Assembly: GCF_001552275.1 (NCBI RefSeq)
Contig: NZ_BCQW01000001.1
Location: 248,001-312,000 of the forward strand
From: Amphibacillus sediminis NBRC 103570
GTDB lineage: Bacteria; Bacillota; Bacilli; Bacillales; Amphibacillaceae
Direction of reading: 5' to 3'
DNA: 64,000 bases
Shown one piece after another: positions 46,332 to 55,508 of this stretch (the stretch's first letter is position 1; each line of letters opens with the position of its first letter). The notes under the pieces were generated by a model. That model searched no databases, was not told the DNA's origin, and saw only the letters and a program-made list of their open reading frames with translations. The translations under genes were made by a program, and so were the position numbers.

Positions 46332-46688
46332 TTATATCCCTTCTTCTATGTCAACGGATACTACAGGTGCATCGCCCCAAAGTCGCTCTAAATTGTAGTA
46401 TAAACGTTCTTCTTGATGAAAAATATGACACACCACATCGCCTAAATCAAGTAATACCCAACGTGCCTGATCAAAGCCCTCAATACGTTTAACTATCGCC
46501 TCTTGCTTCTCAGCCTGTTCTTTTACTTCTCTGGCAATAGCTTGAACCTGTCTTTCATTTGATGCGTCACAAATGACAAAATAATCAGCAACAACAGAGA
46601 CACCTTTCATATCTAATGTGATAATGTCATTTGCCCGCTTATCATCAGCCGCTTTTACGACTAATTGTACCAATTGTTCATTATTCAT
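46332..46688 (-). CDS. rsfS: Ribosomal silencing factor RsfS
   Basis: A 118-residue Iojap/YbeB family protein that binds ribosomal protein L14 and blocks 30S-50S joining when nutrients are short. Conserved segments are VADYFVICDASNERQVQAIAREV and GFDQARWVLLDLGDVVCHIFHQEERLYYNLERLW. Its start meets the yqeK stop, so they are coupled. The synteny with yqeK and nadD is conserved across Firmicutes. Confidence 0.95.
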   Translation of the reverse strand: MNNEQLVQLVVKAADDKRANDIITLDMKGVSVVADYFVICDASNERQVQAIAREVKEQAEKQEAIVKRIEGFDQARWVLLDLGDVVCHIFHQEERLYYNLERLWGDAPVVSVDIEEGI

Positions 46689-47260
46689 TAAATGGTTTCC
46701 TCCAATTTTCGTTTTAAATCATTGTACATCTTTAACGTTTCTGGATAAATTAAATACTCTCTTCCAGCTAGAAATTGAATCGTATTTCGCACGGCTAAAA
46801 AGCATGCCTCATTTAAATGTTCATATGCTTTTTTTCTAACCGTTTCTATTCCAGCAAAATCTCTTCCTGGTTCAATATAATCAGCTAAGTAAATAACCTT
46901 TTCAAGTTCTGTCATACCTTCAGATCCAGTTGTATGCCAAAAAATAGCGGATTGAACGGCTTCATTAGCTATAGATAGTTCTGTTTCGATTAGTATAGAA
47001 GCAACTGGGCCATGCCATAGTTCATGATGATAGCTCAGTAAGTTAAGAGGTAATTGGTGTTCTTTAATAATATTCGCCATTTCGTTCACATCACGATATT
47101 TTGCATAGTCATGCAGGGCAGCTGCTAAGATTGTATCTTCTTGATTAACATCATATAACCTTGCTAGCTCTAATGCTGTTTCAACCACACGTTCTGTATG
47201 GGCAAAACGAGCTGCCGTTAACTTAGGTTTTACCAATTCCAGTACTTTATTTTTGTCCAT
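46688..47260 (-). CDS. yqeK: HD-domain nucleotidase YqeK
   Basis: A 190-residue HD hydrolase. The family is reported to cleave diadenosine tetraphosphate (Ap4A) symmetrically. Motifs are the RFAHTERVVETALELA histidine, then the HD of LAAALHDYAK, HHELWHGPVAS and IFWHTTGSEGMTELEKVIYLADYIEPGR. It overlaps the nadD end by 14 bp and precedes rsfS. The metal-ligand residues appear intact. Confidence 0.93.
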   Translation of the reverse strand: MDKNKVLELVKPKLTAARFAHTERVVETALELARLYDVNQEDTILAAALHDYAKYRDVNEMANIIKEHQLPLNLLSYHHELWHGPVASILIETELSIANEAVQSAIFWHTTGSEGMTELEKVIYLADYIEPGRDFAGIETVRKKAYEHLNEACFLAVRNTIQFLAGREYLIYPETLKMYNDLKRKLEETI

Positions 47261-47813
47261 ACAAACCCCTCTCCCTAATGACGTTGATAACTGGTTTTGG
47301 TACTAAATACTGTACAGAACGTTTTTGAGCTAATCTTTCCCTGATCATGGTTGATGAGATATCTAAACCGGGTATATCTAATAGTATAATCGGATAGGGT
47401 GTCTCTAATTGATATTCAGGACGTTTAACACCGACAAATTTAACCAAATCTAACAGCTGATCGATCTGATGCCATTTCGGTAAATATTCGACCATATCCG
47501 CTCCAATGATAAAGTAAAAAGTCACCTCTGGAAAGTCTTGTTGAAGAGACTTAATGGTATCGATCGTGTACGATTTACCTTTCCGGTCAAGCTCAAGCGT
47601 ATTTAGTTTGAAGTGGGGCTGCTCACGAATAACTGCAGATAACATTGCAACCCGATCCGCTGCTGAAACCCGCGCTCTATCTTTATGAGGCGGTTCGGCA
47701 GAAGGAATAAACCAGATTTCATCTAATTCCATTTGTTGATAGACCTCTTCTGCGATAACGAAATGACCGATATGTGGCGGGTCAAATGTACCGCCTAATA
47801 AACCAATTTTCAT
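47247..47813 (-). CDS. nadD: Nicotinate-nucleotide adenylyltransferase
   Basis: A 188-residue NAD biosynthesis enzyme that transfers AMP from ATP to nicotinate mononucleotide. The nucleotidyltransferase signature GGTFDPPHIGHFVIAEE is at 6-22, and the second ATP-binding motif DISSTMIRERLAQ is near 150-162. It lies in the yqeI-nadD-yqeK run, as in B. subtilis. Normal length. Confidence 0.96.
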   Translation of the reverse strand: MKIGLLGGTFDPPHIGHFVIAEEVYQQMELDEIWFIPSAEPPHKDRARVSAADRVAMLSAVIREQPHFKLNTLELDRKGKSYTIDTIKSLQQDFPEVTFYFIIGADMVEYLPKWHQIDQLLDLVKFVGVKRPEYQLETPYPIILLDIPGLDISSTMIRERLAQKRSVQYLVPKPVINVIRERGLYGQK

Positions 47814-47822
47814 GATAGACTC

Positions 47823-48113
47823 CTATGGCAGCTCAATTGATTTATTTTCTTGTGATTCCTTATAAAGGACAATGGTATTGCCAAGAATTTGAACAAGTTC
47901 AGCTTGAGTACCTTTAACTAAAGCGGCAGCTATATCATCTTTTTCCTCTAAACAATTTTGTAAGACACTGACCTTAATGAGTTCCCTCTTTTCTAACGCT
48001 TCATTTATCTGTTTAATCATATTTTCATTAACCCCATCTTTACCTATTTGAAAAATAGCACGTAAATGATGGGCTTCAGATCTTAAAAAACGTTTTTGCT
48101 TTCCTGTTAACAT
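47823..48113 (-). CDS. yqeI: YhbY-type RNA-binding CRM domain protein
   Basis: A 96-residue stand-alone CRM domain: LTGKQKRFLRSEAHHLRAIFQIGKDGVNENMIKQINEALEKRELIKVSVL. YhbY proteins associate with pre-50S subunits. Three in-frame ATGs occur (48122, 48119, 48113); the third is best placed after AAGGA. It lies between aroE and nadD in the same operon. Confidence 0.93.
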   Translation of the reverse strand: MLTGKQKRFLRSEAHHLRAIFQIGKDGVNENMIKQINEALEKRELIKVSVLQNCLEEKDDIAAALVKGTQAELVQILGNTIVLYKESQENKSIELP

Positions 48114-48127
48114 ATTCATCATTCCTT

Positions 48128-48967
48128 TTAAGTTTCTGCTAAAATACTGTTTAAAAAGTCTGGCATAATTTTCTCTGCATCAATTCGATGACCTGTCCAC
48201 TTCTCAAAAGCTATTTTACCTTGATATAAAAGCATTTCATGTCCATGATGCACCCTCGCCCCTTTTTGCTTAGCATCCTTCAATAATGCTGTCCAGAAGG
48301 GTTGGTAGACAATATCACTCACTACGGTATTTTGTTTAATGCCATCTAAAGCAATAACTTGTTTATCTAGGTTCGGTTGCATGCCTACCGAGGTTGTATT
48401 AATAATTAGATCATATTGGTTTAGCTGTTGAGCAGCTTCCTGATAAGTCATGACATCTGAAGACAAGTTGCTGGTATTGATCGACAATAGTTCCTGTGCA
48501 CGCGCTGTCGTCCGATTAGCTATGTCAATCCGATCAAAGTTCTCTTGAAGAAGTGCATAATAAATACCTCGGCTAGCTCCTCCAGCACCTAAGAGCAATA
48601 CTTGTTTATTGCCCGCAAATAAATCAGGATAACTTGATCTTATGCCCAACACGTAACCTAAGCCATCGGTGTTATAGCCAATCCATTTACCTTTTTCACA
48701 TACTACTGTATTAACTGCTCCTATCGCCTCAGCAAAATGATCAATTTGATCTAAATAATCAATAATACGTTGTTTGAACGGGATAGTGACATTAAAACCA
48801 TCTAAATCAAGCGTTTGTAATTGGCGAATCCCCTGATCAAATTGATCTGGTTCAATTTGAAATAGTTGATACTTCCCATCTAGCTTGATTTGTTTCATAA
48901 AAGCTTGATGTATCCACGGCGAACGAGAATGTTGGATGGGATATCCTATCAATCCTAATTGCATCAT
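48128..48967 (-). CDS. aroE: Shikimate dehydrogenase
   Basis: A 279-residue NADPH-dependent enzyme that reduces 3-dehydroshikimate to shikimate in aromatic amino acid synthesis. The substrate-binding part shows LIGYPIQHSRSPWIHQAFM and GFNVTIPFKQRI, including the catalytic lysine. The Rossmann part has VLLLGAGGASRGIYYALL and ANRTTARA. It sits in a ribosome-biogenesis operon (yqeH-aroE-yqeI), as in B. subtilis. Normal length. Confidence 0.96.
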   Translation of the reverse strand: MMQLGLIGYPIQHSRSPWIHQAFMKQIKLDGKYQLFQIEPDQFDQGIRQLQTLDLDGFNVTIPFKQRIIDYLDQIDHFAEAIGAVNTVVCEKGKWIGYNTDGLGYVLGIRSSYPDLFAGNKQVLLLGAGGASRGIYYALLQENFDRIDIANRTTARAQELLSINTSNLSSDVMTYQEAAQQLNQYDLIINTTSVGMQPNLDKQVIALDGIKQNTVVSDIVYQPFWTALLKDAKQKGARVHHGHEMLLYQGKIAFEKWTGHRIDAEKIMPDFLNSILAET

Positions 48968-48988
48968 TGCACTCCCTCTTTCTATGAG

Positions 48989-50104
48989 TTATATGATCGC
49001 TGGGCGCTTGGATACCGGTACATCAGCTGGTGATGAAACAACTATGGTTGCACCTATACCCGTTACCGTAATCCAGCCAAGTCCTGGGAAAACAATATCT
49101 GTCTTCTCACCAGTAACTCTAAATGTTTGCTCAATTAAGGCTGGATACTTCGTTAAGCTAGCTTGACTAGGTGGAGTAAGCAGCTCACCTATATGCTCAC
49201 GATAAAGCGAGTCAGCCTTTGCTAATTTAGTCCGATGAATGTCAAGACTATTAGCAAAATAACACACAAATGGTTGGCGATCTCCTTTGATAAAATCAAA
49301 ACGTGCTAAACCGCCAATAAACAGTGTTTGTTGACTATTGAGTTGGTAGACGCGTGGCTTAACCTCTTTAGCAGGTGTAATTAATTTTATATCATGATCT
49401 GATAAATGGTGAGCGATCTGCCCTCTATTAATCACACCAGGTGTATCATATAATACTGAAGTTTCATCCAAAGGAATCTCAATAAATCCTAATGTTGTGC
49501 CAGGAAAATAAGATGTAGTAATCGCATCCTTTGTTCCAGTCGATTCATTAATTAAATAATTAATAAATGTTGATTTTCCTACATTGGTACAGCCCACTAC
49601 GTAAACATTCTGACCGTTCCGATAATGTTCAATCGCTGCTTTAGCCTGATCAAACCCGATACCTGTTTTAGCCGATACAAGCAAAACATCTTTTACAGTT
49701 AAACCTAAATCAGCTGCTGTTTTTTTCATCCATTGCTTTAATTTATTATGATTAGTTGATTTAGGTAATAAGTCAACCTTGTTACCGATCAATATAATAG
49801 GATTACTTCCTGTCAAACGATGCAAACTATGAATAAAACTACCAGAGAAATCAAAAATATCAACCAGCTTAACCACTAACCCATTAGTATCAGCTATTTG
49901 GCTAATCATGTCCAGAAATTGATCATCTGTGTAAGGAACATCTTGAATCTCATTATAATGCTTCAAACGAAAGCAACGTTGACAGATAACTGGATCATGA
50001 TTTAAAGCAGAGGCTGGGACAAAACCAGGCTTTTCTTTATCCTGAGTTTGAATCGTCACACCACAACCTTGACAAGTCAATTGATCTTGATCTAAACTTC
50101 CCAT
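48989..50104 (-). CDS. yqeH: Ribosome biogenesis GTPase YqeH
   Basis: A 371-residue circularly permuted GTPase needed for 30S assembly. The N-terminal zinc finger CQGCGVTIQ...CQRCFRLKHYNE comes first. G4 (GNKVDLL) and G5 then precede G1 (GCTNVGKSTFINYL) and G3 (DTPG), the permuted order. A C-terminal RNA-binding region follows. It overlaps the yqeG end by 13 bp, a coupled pair in bacilli. All motifs are intact. Confidence 0.96.
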   Translation of the reverse strand: MGSLDQDQLTCQGCGVTIQTQDKEKPGFVPASALNHDPVICQRCFRLKHYNEIQDVPYTDDQFLDMISQIADTNGLVVKLVDIFDFSGSFIHSLHRLTGSNPIILIGNKVDLLPKSTNHNKLKQWMKKTAADLGLTVKDVLLVSAKTGIGFDQAKAAIEHYRNGQNVYVVGCTNVGKSTFINYLINESTGTKDAITTSYFPGTTLGFIEIPLDETSVLYDTPGVINRGQIAHHLSDHDIKLITPAKEVKPRVYQLNSQQTLFIGGLARFDFIKGDRQPFVCYFANSLDIHRTKLAKADSLYREHIGELLTPPSQASLTKYPALIEQTFRVTGEKTDIVFPGLGWITVTGIGATIVVSSPADVPVSKRPAII

Positions 50105-50607
50105 TTAATCAACCCCTTTCGCTTTAATCGATTAAGAATATAACGCTCGATCTTACGATTAAATTGTGTTATTTTTTCATCTGTCTCAACAATAGGTACG
50201 ACTAATATCGTTTGGAACCCAGCACGGTTACCGCCAAAGATATCGGTTAAGAGCTGATCTCCGATCACAACGATTTCTTTTCTTGGCAGCCCCATGTCCT
50301 TTGCCGCTTTTACAAAAGCACGTTTAAGTGGTTTCCTGGCTTTATGTATGTAAGGCTTATTTAAGGGCTGCGAGAATAGTTCAACACGTGCCTTTTTATT
50401 GTTTGAAATAATCGTAACATCAATACCTTCTTCCTCCATACGATTAAACCAACTCAAAACCATAGGTGTAGCATGGGCCTCATTCCAAGCAACAAGTGTA
50501 TTATCTAAATCAGTAATGACACCTTTAATCCCCTTCTCTTTTAAGGATTCTGGGTTAATTTCAAATATACTCCTGACGTATTGATCAGGTAAAAAACGTC
50601 TTAACAC
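50092..50607 (-). CDS. yqeG: YqeG family HAD phosphatase
   Basis: A 171-residue HAD-superfamily IIIA phosphatase. Motif I is VITDLDNTLVAWNE and motif III is VIGDQLLTDIFGGNRAG. The substrate is unknown; fusions and plastid relatives suggest phosphatidylglycerophosphate phosphatase activity in some members. I start at the GTG at 50607 because homologues begin VLRRFLPDQY and GGTGG is well spaced. A TTG at 50613 is the alternative. It is the first gene of the operon, with DnaA-box DNA and sda upstream on the other strand. Confidence 0.9.
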   Translation of the reverse strand: MLRRFLPDQYVRSIFEINPESLKEKGIKGVITDLDNTLVAWNEAHATPMVLSWFNRMEEEGIDVTIISNNKKARVELFSQPLNKPYIHKARKPLKRAFVKAAKDMGLPRKEIVVIGDQLLTDIFGGNRAGFQTILVVPIVETDEKITQFNRKIERYILNRLKRKGLIKWEV

Positions 50608-50774
50608 GGACAATCCACCTCAATTTTATCTTTTCTATCACTTTACCATCATAAACAATTTAGTGTCATGTTTCAAAAGGATTTCTAAAAAAAAGCATTA
50701 AAAAATAGTTTATGCCTATTACCTCACTCAATATAACTAAAAATCGTTCGACAAATTCACGCTAAATTCGATCT

Positions 50775-50875
50775 TGTGGATAACTTTATTCACACCAGAA
50801 ATGCATGAATAACAATACTTTTACCTAACTCCAACAAAAACTATGCACAAGTTATCTACAGTCATTGTAGATAAC
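50775..50875. promoter_or_regulatory. DnaA-box cluster in the yqeG-sda divergent region
   Basis: Five DnaA-type 9-mers lie in 100 bp: TTATCCACA (minus, 50775-50783) and TTATTCACA (plus, 50786-50794) match the consensus. CTATGCACA (50841-50849), TTATCTACA (50852-50860) and its inverted copy (50866-50874) each have one mismatch. The last two form a perfect palindrome with GTTATCTACA arms and a 5-bp centre. In B. subtilis the sda promoter is DnaA-activated, so this is the expected replication-stress control region. Confidence 0.8.
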
Positions 50876-50953
50876 CATCAACTTGTGTCGATTTTATAAA
50901 TTTGATAAAGTAACTTTAAAGAATGGGAAATAATGATGTAAGGAGGCGATACG

Positions 50954-51097
50954 TTGAAACATTTATCTGATGAATTATTAGTGGAATCTTATCATATAGC
51001 TTCAGAGTTAAAATTAGATCCTGATTTCATTCGATTAATGGAATTAGAAATTCAACGTCGTTCGTTGACGCATCTTATTCGTTCAATAGCTAATTAA
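50954..51097 (+). CDS. sda: Sporulation checkpoint protein Sda
   Basis: A 47-residue helical-hairpin inhibitor, MKHLSDELLVESYHIASELKLDPDFIRLMELEIQRRSL. It matches B. subtilis Sda (KLSDELLIESY, FIELIENEIKRRSL). Sda blocks autophosphorylation of sporulation histidine kinases when replication is perturbed. The start is TTG, with an AAGGAGGCGATACG ribosome site. A DnaA-box cluster lies 80-180 bp upstream. A weak promoter (TTGTGT, 17 bp, TAAAGT) is possible at 50884-50912. Position next to yqeG is conserved. Confidence 0.92.
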   Translation: MKHLSDELLVESYHIASELKLDPDFIRLMELEIQRRSLTHLIRSIAN

Positions 51098-51188
51098 ATA
51101 ATTCCTCTACGGACAGACACTTTTCCACACTCCAAATCATAAAGATACGATATAGGCTTTAGTCTAAATGCTTTGGAGGTGAAAGTAC

Positions 51189-51887
51189 ATGTCAACGATT
51201 TTAAGTGCACTTACACTCCTAATTAAAGATGCGCTTTTCTTTGTTTCTTATGTCAAAAATCATGCCTTTCCTCTACCACTTAATCAGAGTGAAGAAACAA
51301 AATATTTACAGGAAATGCTTAATGGAAGTAATGAGGCGAGAAACAAACTCATTGAGCACAATTTACGTTTGGTAGCACATATAGTAAAGAAATTTGAAAA
51401 CACAGGTGAAGATAATGAAGATTTAATTTCAATAGGAACGATTGGATTGATCAAAGGGATTGAAAGCTACTCACCTGACAAAGGGACTAAGTTAGCTACA
51501 TATGCTGCTCGTTGCATAGAAAACGAGATTCTAATGCATCTACGTTCAATCAAGAAAACCAAAAAAGATGTATCTTTACAGGACCCGATCGGCCAGGACA
51601 AAGAAGGAAATGAAATTAGTTTGATCGATATACTCCAAGCTGAAAATGATGACATTGTTGACTTTATTCAACTGAACCTTGAAGTAGCAAAGATTAGTAA
51701 GTACCTATCTGTGCTTGATCAGCGAGAAAAAATGGTGTTAATGAGTCGGTATGGTCTTGGTAATGCCAAAGAACGTACTCAAAAGGAAATTGCTCGTGAC
51801 CTAAACATATCACGAAGCTATGTATCACGAATAGAGAAGCGTGCTTTAATGAAGATCTTTCATGAGTACTACCGCCAAGAGAAATAG
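51189..51887 (+). CDS. sigK: RNA polymerase sigma-K factor (late mother-cell sporulation)
   Basis: A complete 232-residue sigma factor. The N-terminal pro-sequence (1-20) is followed by [11 protein letters not shown]. The Ser20-Tyr21 junction equals the SpoIVFB cleavage site of B. subtilis pro-sigma-K. Region 2 ([37 protein letters not shown]) and region 4 ([14 protein letters not shown]...[25 protein letters not shown]) are intact. In B. subtilis 168 the gene is split by the skin prophage; here it is continuous. It directs spore-coat and lysis genes. The terminator is at 51933-51969. Confidence 0.96.
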   Translation: MSTILSALTLLIKDALFFVSYVKNHAFPLPLNQSEETKYLQEMLNGSNEARNKLIEHNLRLVAHIVKKFENTGEDNEDLISIGTIGLIKGIESYSPDKGTKLATYAARCIENEILMHLRSIKKTKKDVSLQDPIGQDKEGNEISLIDILQAENDDIVDFIQLNLEVAKISKYLSVLDQREKMVLMSRYGLGNAKERTQKEIARDLNISRSYVSRIEKRALMKIFHEYYRQEK

Positions 51888-51932
51888 GCAAAGCCTTTGG
51901 CCATGCTCAATCTTATAAAAAAATAATACTCA

Positions 51933-51969
51933 AAATAGCGACGCAAATTCAAGATTTGCGTCGCTATTT
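51933..51969. terminator. Bidirectional terminator between sigK and mtnN
   Basis: AAATAGCGACGCAAA and TTTGCGTCGCTATTT form a perfect 15-bp stem, with T-rich tails on both sides. It serves the convergent sigK and mtnN. Confidence 0.92.
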
Positions 51970-52034
51970 ATTATAAGATAAAAATTTGCAACTGAGGATT
52001 GTTAAGTTAAGAAGTTAATTTTTTGATCATCCAC

Positions 52035-52727
52035 TTAAAGATTTTCAATTACTTTTATAATTAATTCAGCAGCATGCTTGGCTGCTAAATCTAAAAATTG
52101 GTCAAATGATAAATGAGACTCTTTGCCAGCTATATCTGAAAGTGCCCGGATAGTTACAAATGGTACCTCATACTGATAGCAAACTTGGGCAATCGCCGCC
52201 GCCTCCATCTCTACTGCCATCACCTCAGGAATCAGCTTACGCACAGCATTAACTCGATTTGGATCAGACATAAAGGAATCGCCTGTTGCAATTAACCCTT
52301 GTTTAGATGCAATAGAAGCAAATGTCTCGAGAACCTTTTCTACTTGCTGAATTAATACTTGATCTGCTTGATAAGTAACGGGCATACCCGGTACCTGTCC
52401 ATACTGATAGTCAAAAGCTGTTACATCTACATCATGGTGAATGACTTCTGAACCGATTACAATATCTCCAACATTTAAATCAGTAGCAAGACCACCAGCA
52501 GAGCCCGTATTGATGACGTAAGCAGGCTTATAACGCTCGTGCAAAATAGTAGTAGCTAAAGCCGCATTTACCTTTCCTATACCAGACTTTAGTAATACAA
52601 CAGCTTTATGATTTAAAGTTCCTTTAATAAACGTACAGTTGGCAATAGTTATCTCTGATTCAATTTCCATGTTATTTTTTAACATAGAAATTTCCTGATC
52701 CATTGCGCCGATAATTCCAATTGTCAC
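52035..52727 (-). CDS. mtnN: 5'-methylthioadenosine/S-adenosylhomocysteine nucleosidase
   Basis: A 230-residue nucleosidase (Pfs) that removes adenine from MTA and SAH in methionine and SAM recycling. It begins [14 protein letters not shown] and shows [37 protein letters not shown] with the substrate-binding Glu, and [10 protein letters not shown] with the catalytic Asp. The start is GTG after GGAGAATGG. The usual neighbours yrrT, mccA and mccB are absent. Repeat copy G lies just upstream, so the promoter must lie within it or in the short spacer. Confidence 0.95.
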   Translation of the reverse strand: MTIGIIGAMDQEISMLKNNMEIESEITIANCTFIKGTLNHKAVVLLKSGIGKVNAALATTILHERYKPAYVINTGSAGGLATDLNVGDIVIGSEVIHHDVDVTAFDYQYGQVPGMPVTYQADQVLIQQVEKVLETFASIASKQGLIATGDSFMSDPNRVNAVRKLIPEVMAVEMEAAAIAQVCYQYEVPFVTIRALSDIAGKESHLSFDQFLDLAAKHAAELIIKVIENL

Positions 52728-52738
52728 ATTCCATTCTC

Positions 52739-52884
52739 CTTTATCGCAGTATTACTTGGCTGGGGCTGCGATTACTCGCCCCATCGAAGGGCTTTTGTAA
52801 GACTCCCACTTCAAAAAATAAGGGAACTCGTCATGTCTAAGTGGGAGATCCAACAGCCAGTAACAGCCCGATTTTGTTCAACTA
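52739..52884 (-). repeat. Dispersed repeat copy G (3' part with alternative end, inverted)
   Basis: The inverted 3' half of the copy-D form: CTTTATCGCAGT, GGCTGGGGCTGCGATTACTC with GCCCCATCGAAGGGC, ACTCCCACTTC, the long loop and AAGTGGGAGATCCAACAGCC, ending GTTCAACTAAT. It matches 27345-27474 closely. It starts 12 bp upstream of the mtnN start, between mtnN and yrrS. Confidence 0.8.
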
Positions 52885-52965
52885 ATTGTACATATTCAAC
52901 AAATCAAATGAGTAGCAAATTTAAATCTATATTATAATTAATTATTTTTAACGTCTATTATTATG

Positions 52966-53628
52966 TTAATTATTAAAGCGAAACATCTGATCATGCTCAT
53001 GAAGCATCTCAACTCGATCTGGTAGCCAGCCTTGGTTTTCTATCCAAGAAAGATAGACCCGATAATGCTGATCCATTGTATTGTTTGAAAAGGTAGCAAT
53101 CACACTTTGTGGACCCTCACCAGAAACCCATAGATAATACATTTCGTCAACAGCTATACCTGACGCCATTTCAGCAGCCTGCATCATTTCGCGCCAATCT
53201 TGAGAAGACTGATCCCATGAAATTTGATGCGGCTCAGCTTGTTCTGTTGGAATTGGATCCCAATTTCCAGTATAAGCATACATAACATTGTGATCATCAC
53301 CAATTTCAAGGTACTGGATATTAATATGATCTGAATCTGATTGGTCTGGTTCTTCAGAATCTTCATCCTCATCTGATTCAGGTGTATTTTGATCAGGGTC
53401 TGATTGCGGTTCTTCTTGATCAGGTTTATTAGGTGAATCAACAGGCTCCTCTTGTTTTTCTTGTGTTGGCGGATCATCAACTAAATCATCGCCTGATGTA
53501 GCTAAAATGATAATAAAGACAACAATCAAGATAAGCCCTAGACCAATAAACATAGTCAGCCATTTAGTATTTTTTCGTTTCTTTTCAAAACGATTCATTC
53601 GACTATAGGATGAATTATCGTTTGGCAT
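52966..53628 (-). CDS. yrrS: YrrS family membrane protein (DUF1510)
   Basis: A 220-residue protein with one membrane helix (about 23-44, WLTMFIGLGLILIVVFIIILAT). A very acidic Asp/Glu/Ser/Pro/Gln linker (about 50-100) is followed by a compact C-terminal DUF1510 domain (WDPIPTEQAEPHQISWDQSSQDW...YRVYLSWIENQGWLPDRVEMLHEHDQMFRF). In B. subtilis yrrS lies between greA and pbpI; here pbpI is missing. Function is unknown; a link to spore or cell-wall synthesis is suggested by that lost neighbour. Confidence 0.85.
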   Translation of the reverse strand: MPNDNSSYSRMNRFEKKRKNTKWLTMFIGLGLILIVVFIIILATSGDDLVDDPPTQEKQEEPVDSPNKPDQEEPQSDPDQNTPESDEDEDSEEPDQSDSDHINIQYLEIGDDHNVMYAYTGNWDPIPTEQAEPHQISWDQSSQDWREMMQAAEMASGIAVDEMYYLWVSGEGPQSVIATFSNNTMDQHYRVYLSWIENQGWLPDRVEMLHEHDQMFRFNN

Positions 53629-53804
53629 GGGCGAGTCGCCTCCTTTTCTTTAACTCATTATACGATAAAAAGTCTGCACAACCCAACAGATTTTCTTAAA
53701 AATTTAGATTAATTGTCCAACTCAAGCTCATTCTTTCGTGTTTAATTTCACTATTAAGCCCCAAAAGGTTAAGCCGATCGCTCTCTTTTGAACAAAAGGA
53801 CATA

Positions 53805-53840
53805 ATGAAACGGCGACGTTACCAATCCGTCGCCGCTGTC
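53805..53840 (-). terminator. Terminator of greA
   Basis: On the minus strand, GCGGCGACG pairs with CGTCGCCG through a 9-nt loop and is followed by TTTCATTAT, a weak T-tail, 12 bp past the greA stop. Confidence 0.7.
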
Positions 53841-53851
53841 TAGATTCTATT

Positions 53852-54328
53852 TTATTCTACTTTAATAATTTTTACTTGCATATCGCCTGCTGGAGTTGGA
53901 ACAGTAACTTCCTGACCCACTTCACAGCCTAATAAGCTTTTCGCAATTGGCGAATCATTAGAAATTTTCCCTTCAAACGGGTCTGCTTCTGCACTCCCAA
54001 CAATTGTGTACGATTCTTCTTCACCATCCGGTAACTCTTGGAATGTAACCGTTTTACCTAGTGATACGGTATTGGAATCAGTCTCATTATTTTCAATAAT
54101 AACAGCATTACGTATCATCATTTCGACTTGAGCAATCCGAGATTCAACAAACGCTTGCTCATCCTTAGCTGAATCATATTCAGAGTTTTCGGATAAATCA
54201 CCGAAATCACGAGCAACTTTAATGCGTTCAACAACCTCTGGTCGTCTAACTGTCTTTAAATGCTCTAATTCATTGATTAATTTTTCCTTACCCTCTTGTG
54301 TCATATAATAGCTTTTTTCAGTAGCCAT
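53852..54328 (-). CDS. greA: Transcription elongation factor GreA
   Basis: A 158-residue factor that rescues backtracked RNA polymerase by stimulating transcript cleavage. The N-terminal coiled coil ([50 protein letters not shown]) carries the acidic tip. The C-terminal FKBP-like domain ends [33 protein letters not shown]. It has its own terminator and is separated from udk by 550 bp holding a repeat. Normal length. Confidence 0.97.
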   Translation of the reverse strand: MATEKSYYMTQEGKEKLINELEHLKTVRRPEVVERIKVARDFGDLSENSEYDSAKDEQAFVESRIAQVEMMIRNAVIIENNETDSNTVSLGKTVTFQELPDGEEESYTIVGSAEADPFEGKISNDSPIAKSLLGCEVGQEVTVPTPAGDMQVKIIKVE

Positions 54329-54529
54329 TTCCTACACTCCTTTATTCCCAAACCATTTTATATTCTTTGACCATTATTCTTAAGTAAATGAGTTGATAGA
54401 GGCTATTCAAAAAGTCACTAAATCATAAGCAAATATCGTAAATGGCTTGTTTCCACCACTCACTTATCACAATAGACGCGCTAGCTCGTTAGAGCAACCA
54501 CGTCTCAATTTGCTTTGCTTTTTAACTTC

Positions 54530-54715
54530 ATTCAGCAGAAATCTCCCACTTCAATAAGTGGTGAGATGAATGCCTACTGTATACATTCAGCGGGGTTCAA
54601 CCCTTAGCTGAGTAAAGTTAAAGCCTTCGACGGATGCCACAGATTTTCAAATGAAAATGAGCGAGCTTTGCTCAATAAAATCTGGGCACAATTACGCCAA
54701 GGCGCAATGATATTG
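54530..54715 (-). repeat. Dispersed repeat copy H (R1 type, inverted, complete)
   Basis: A full R1 copy on the minus strand. Read leftwards, it starts ATCATTGCGCCTTGGCGTAA, passes through GTGGCATCCGTCGAAGGC and ends CACCACTTATTGAAGTGGGA, then TTCTGCTGAATGAAGTTAAA. It lies in the greA-udk gap, where no gene is visible from 54329 to 54878. Confidence 0.82.
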
Positions 54716-54749
54716 GACTTCATGAGCACACACTAATACTTTTTACTAC

Positions 54750-54782
54750 TTAAAAATAAAGTAACGTCTTAGCACGTTACTA
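54750..54782 (-). terminator. Terminator of the trmR-udk transcript
   Basis: AGTAACGT and ACGTTACT arms around GCTAAG, followed on the minus strand by TTATTTTTAAG. It lies 100 bp past the udk stop. Confidence 0.7.
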
Positions 54783-54878
54783 ACCAATACTATGGCAGAT
54801 TTTTGATTTAATTTCAATAGTTTTTTTCAGAAAATTTACATTTAGCAATCTAAAATGATGATTAGGATATCAGTTAAG

Positions 54879-55508
54879 TTAGTTTTTTAAGATGGTTTCA
54901 ACTTTAGTTGCCATTAAATCAATGGCGACATGATTTTCTCCACCTTCAGGTATAATAATGTCAGCATAGCGCTTGGTTGGCTCAATAAATTGCAAATGCA
55001 TCGGGCGAACAACGTTTAGATATTGATCAATAACCGAATGAATTGTTCGACCTCGTTCATTGATATCGCGTAGTAATCGACGGATAATCCGCAAATCAGC
55101 ATCTGTATCAACAAAGACTTTAATATCCATTAACTCTACGAGACGAGGGTCCTCTAAGATCAAAATCCCTTCTACTATAATAACCTCTTTCGGTTCAACA
55201 TAAATGGATTGCTTAGAACGCGTATGATTTTTAAAATCATAGACAGGCTTATCTACAGGCTTATGATCAAGTAAAAGCTTCAAGTGTTCAAGTAATAAGT
55301 CATTATCAAAAGCAAAAGGATGATCGTAATTTGTTTTTAAACGCTCTTCAAACGGTAAATGTGATTGATCTTTATAATAAAAATCCTGTTCCATAACTAA
55401 AATAGATTTTTCTACAAAGCGTTCACAAATTGAGCGTGTTACTGAAGTCTTACCAGACCCAGATCCACCAGCTACTCCAATTACTATTGGTTTATCTTTC
55501 TGTTTCAT
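54879..55508 (-). CDS. udk: Uridine kinase
   Basis: A 209-residue kinase that phosphorylates uridine and cytidine with GTP or ATP. The P-loop [13 protein letters not shown] is at 11-23, with [16 protein letters not shown] and [12 protein letters not shown] following. The ATG at 55508 follows GGGG; the frame to 55580 belongs to the trmR overlap. It overlaps the trmR 3' end by 17 bp, whereas in B. subtilis two peptidase-U32 genes (yrrN, yrrO) lie between them. Normal length. Confidence 0.96.
   Translation of the reverse strand: MKQKDKPIVIGVAGGSGSGKTSVTRSICERFVEKSILVMEQDFYYKDQSHLPFEERLKTNYDHPFAFDNDLLLEHLKLLLDHKPVDKPVYDFKNHTRSKQSIYVEPKEVIIVEGILILEDPRLVELMDIKVFVDTDADLRIIRRLLRDINERGRTIHSVIDQYLNVVRPMHLQFIEPTKRYADIIIPEGGENHVAIDLMATKVETILKN

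Noticed and set aside
53184-53480. A 98-codon alternative frame inside yrrS
   Set aside because: It is a shadow of the acidic low-complexity linker; yrrS itself has a clear membrane helix and conserved C-terminus.
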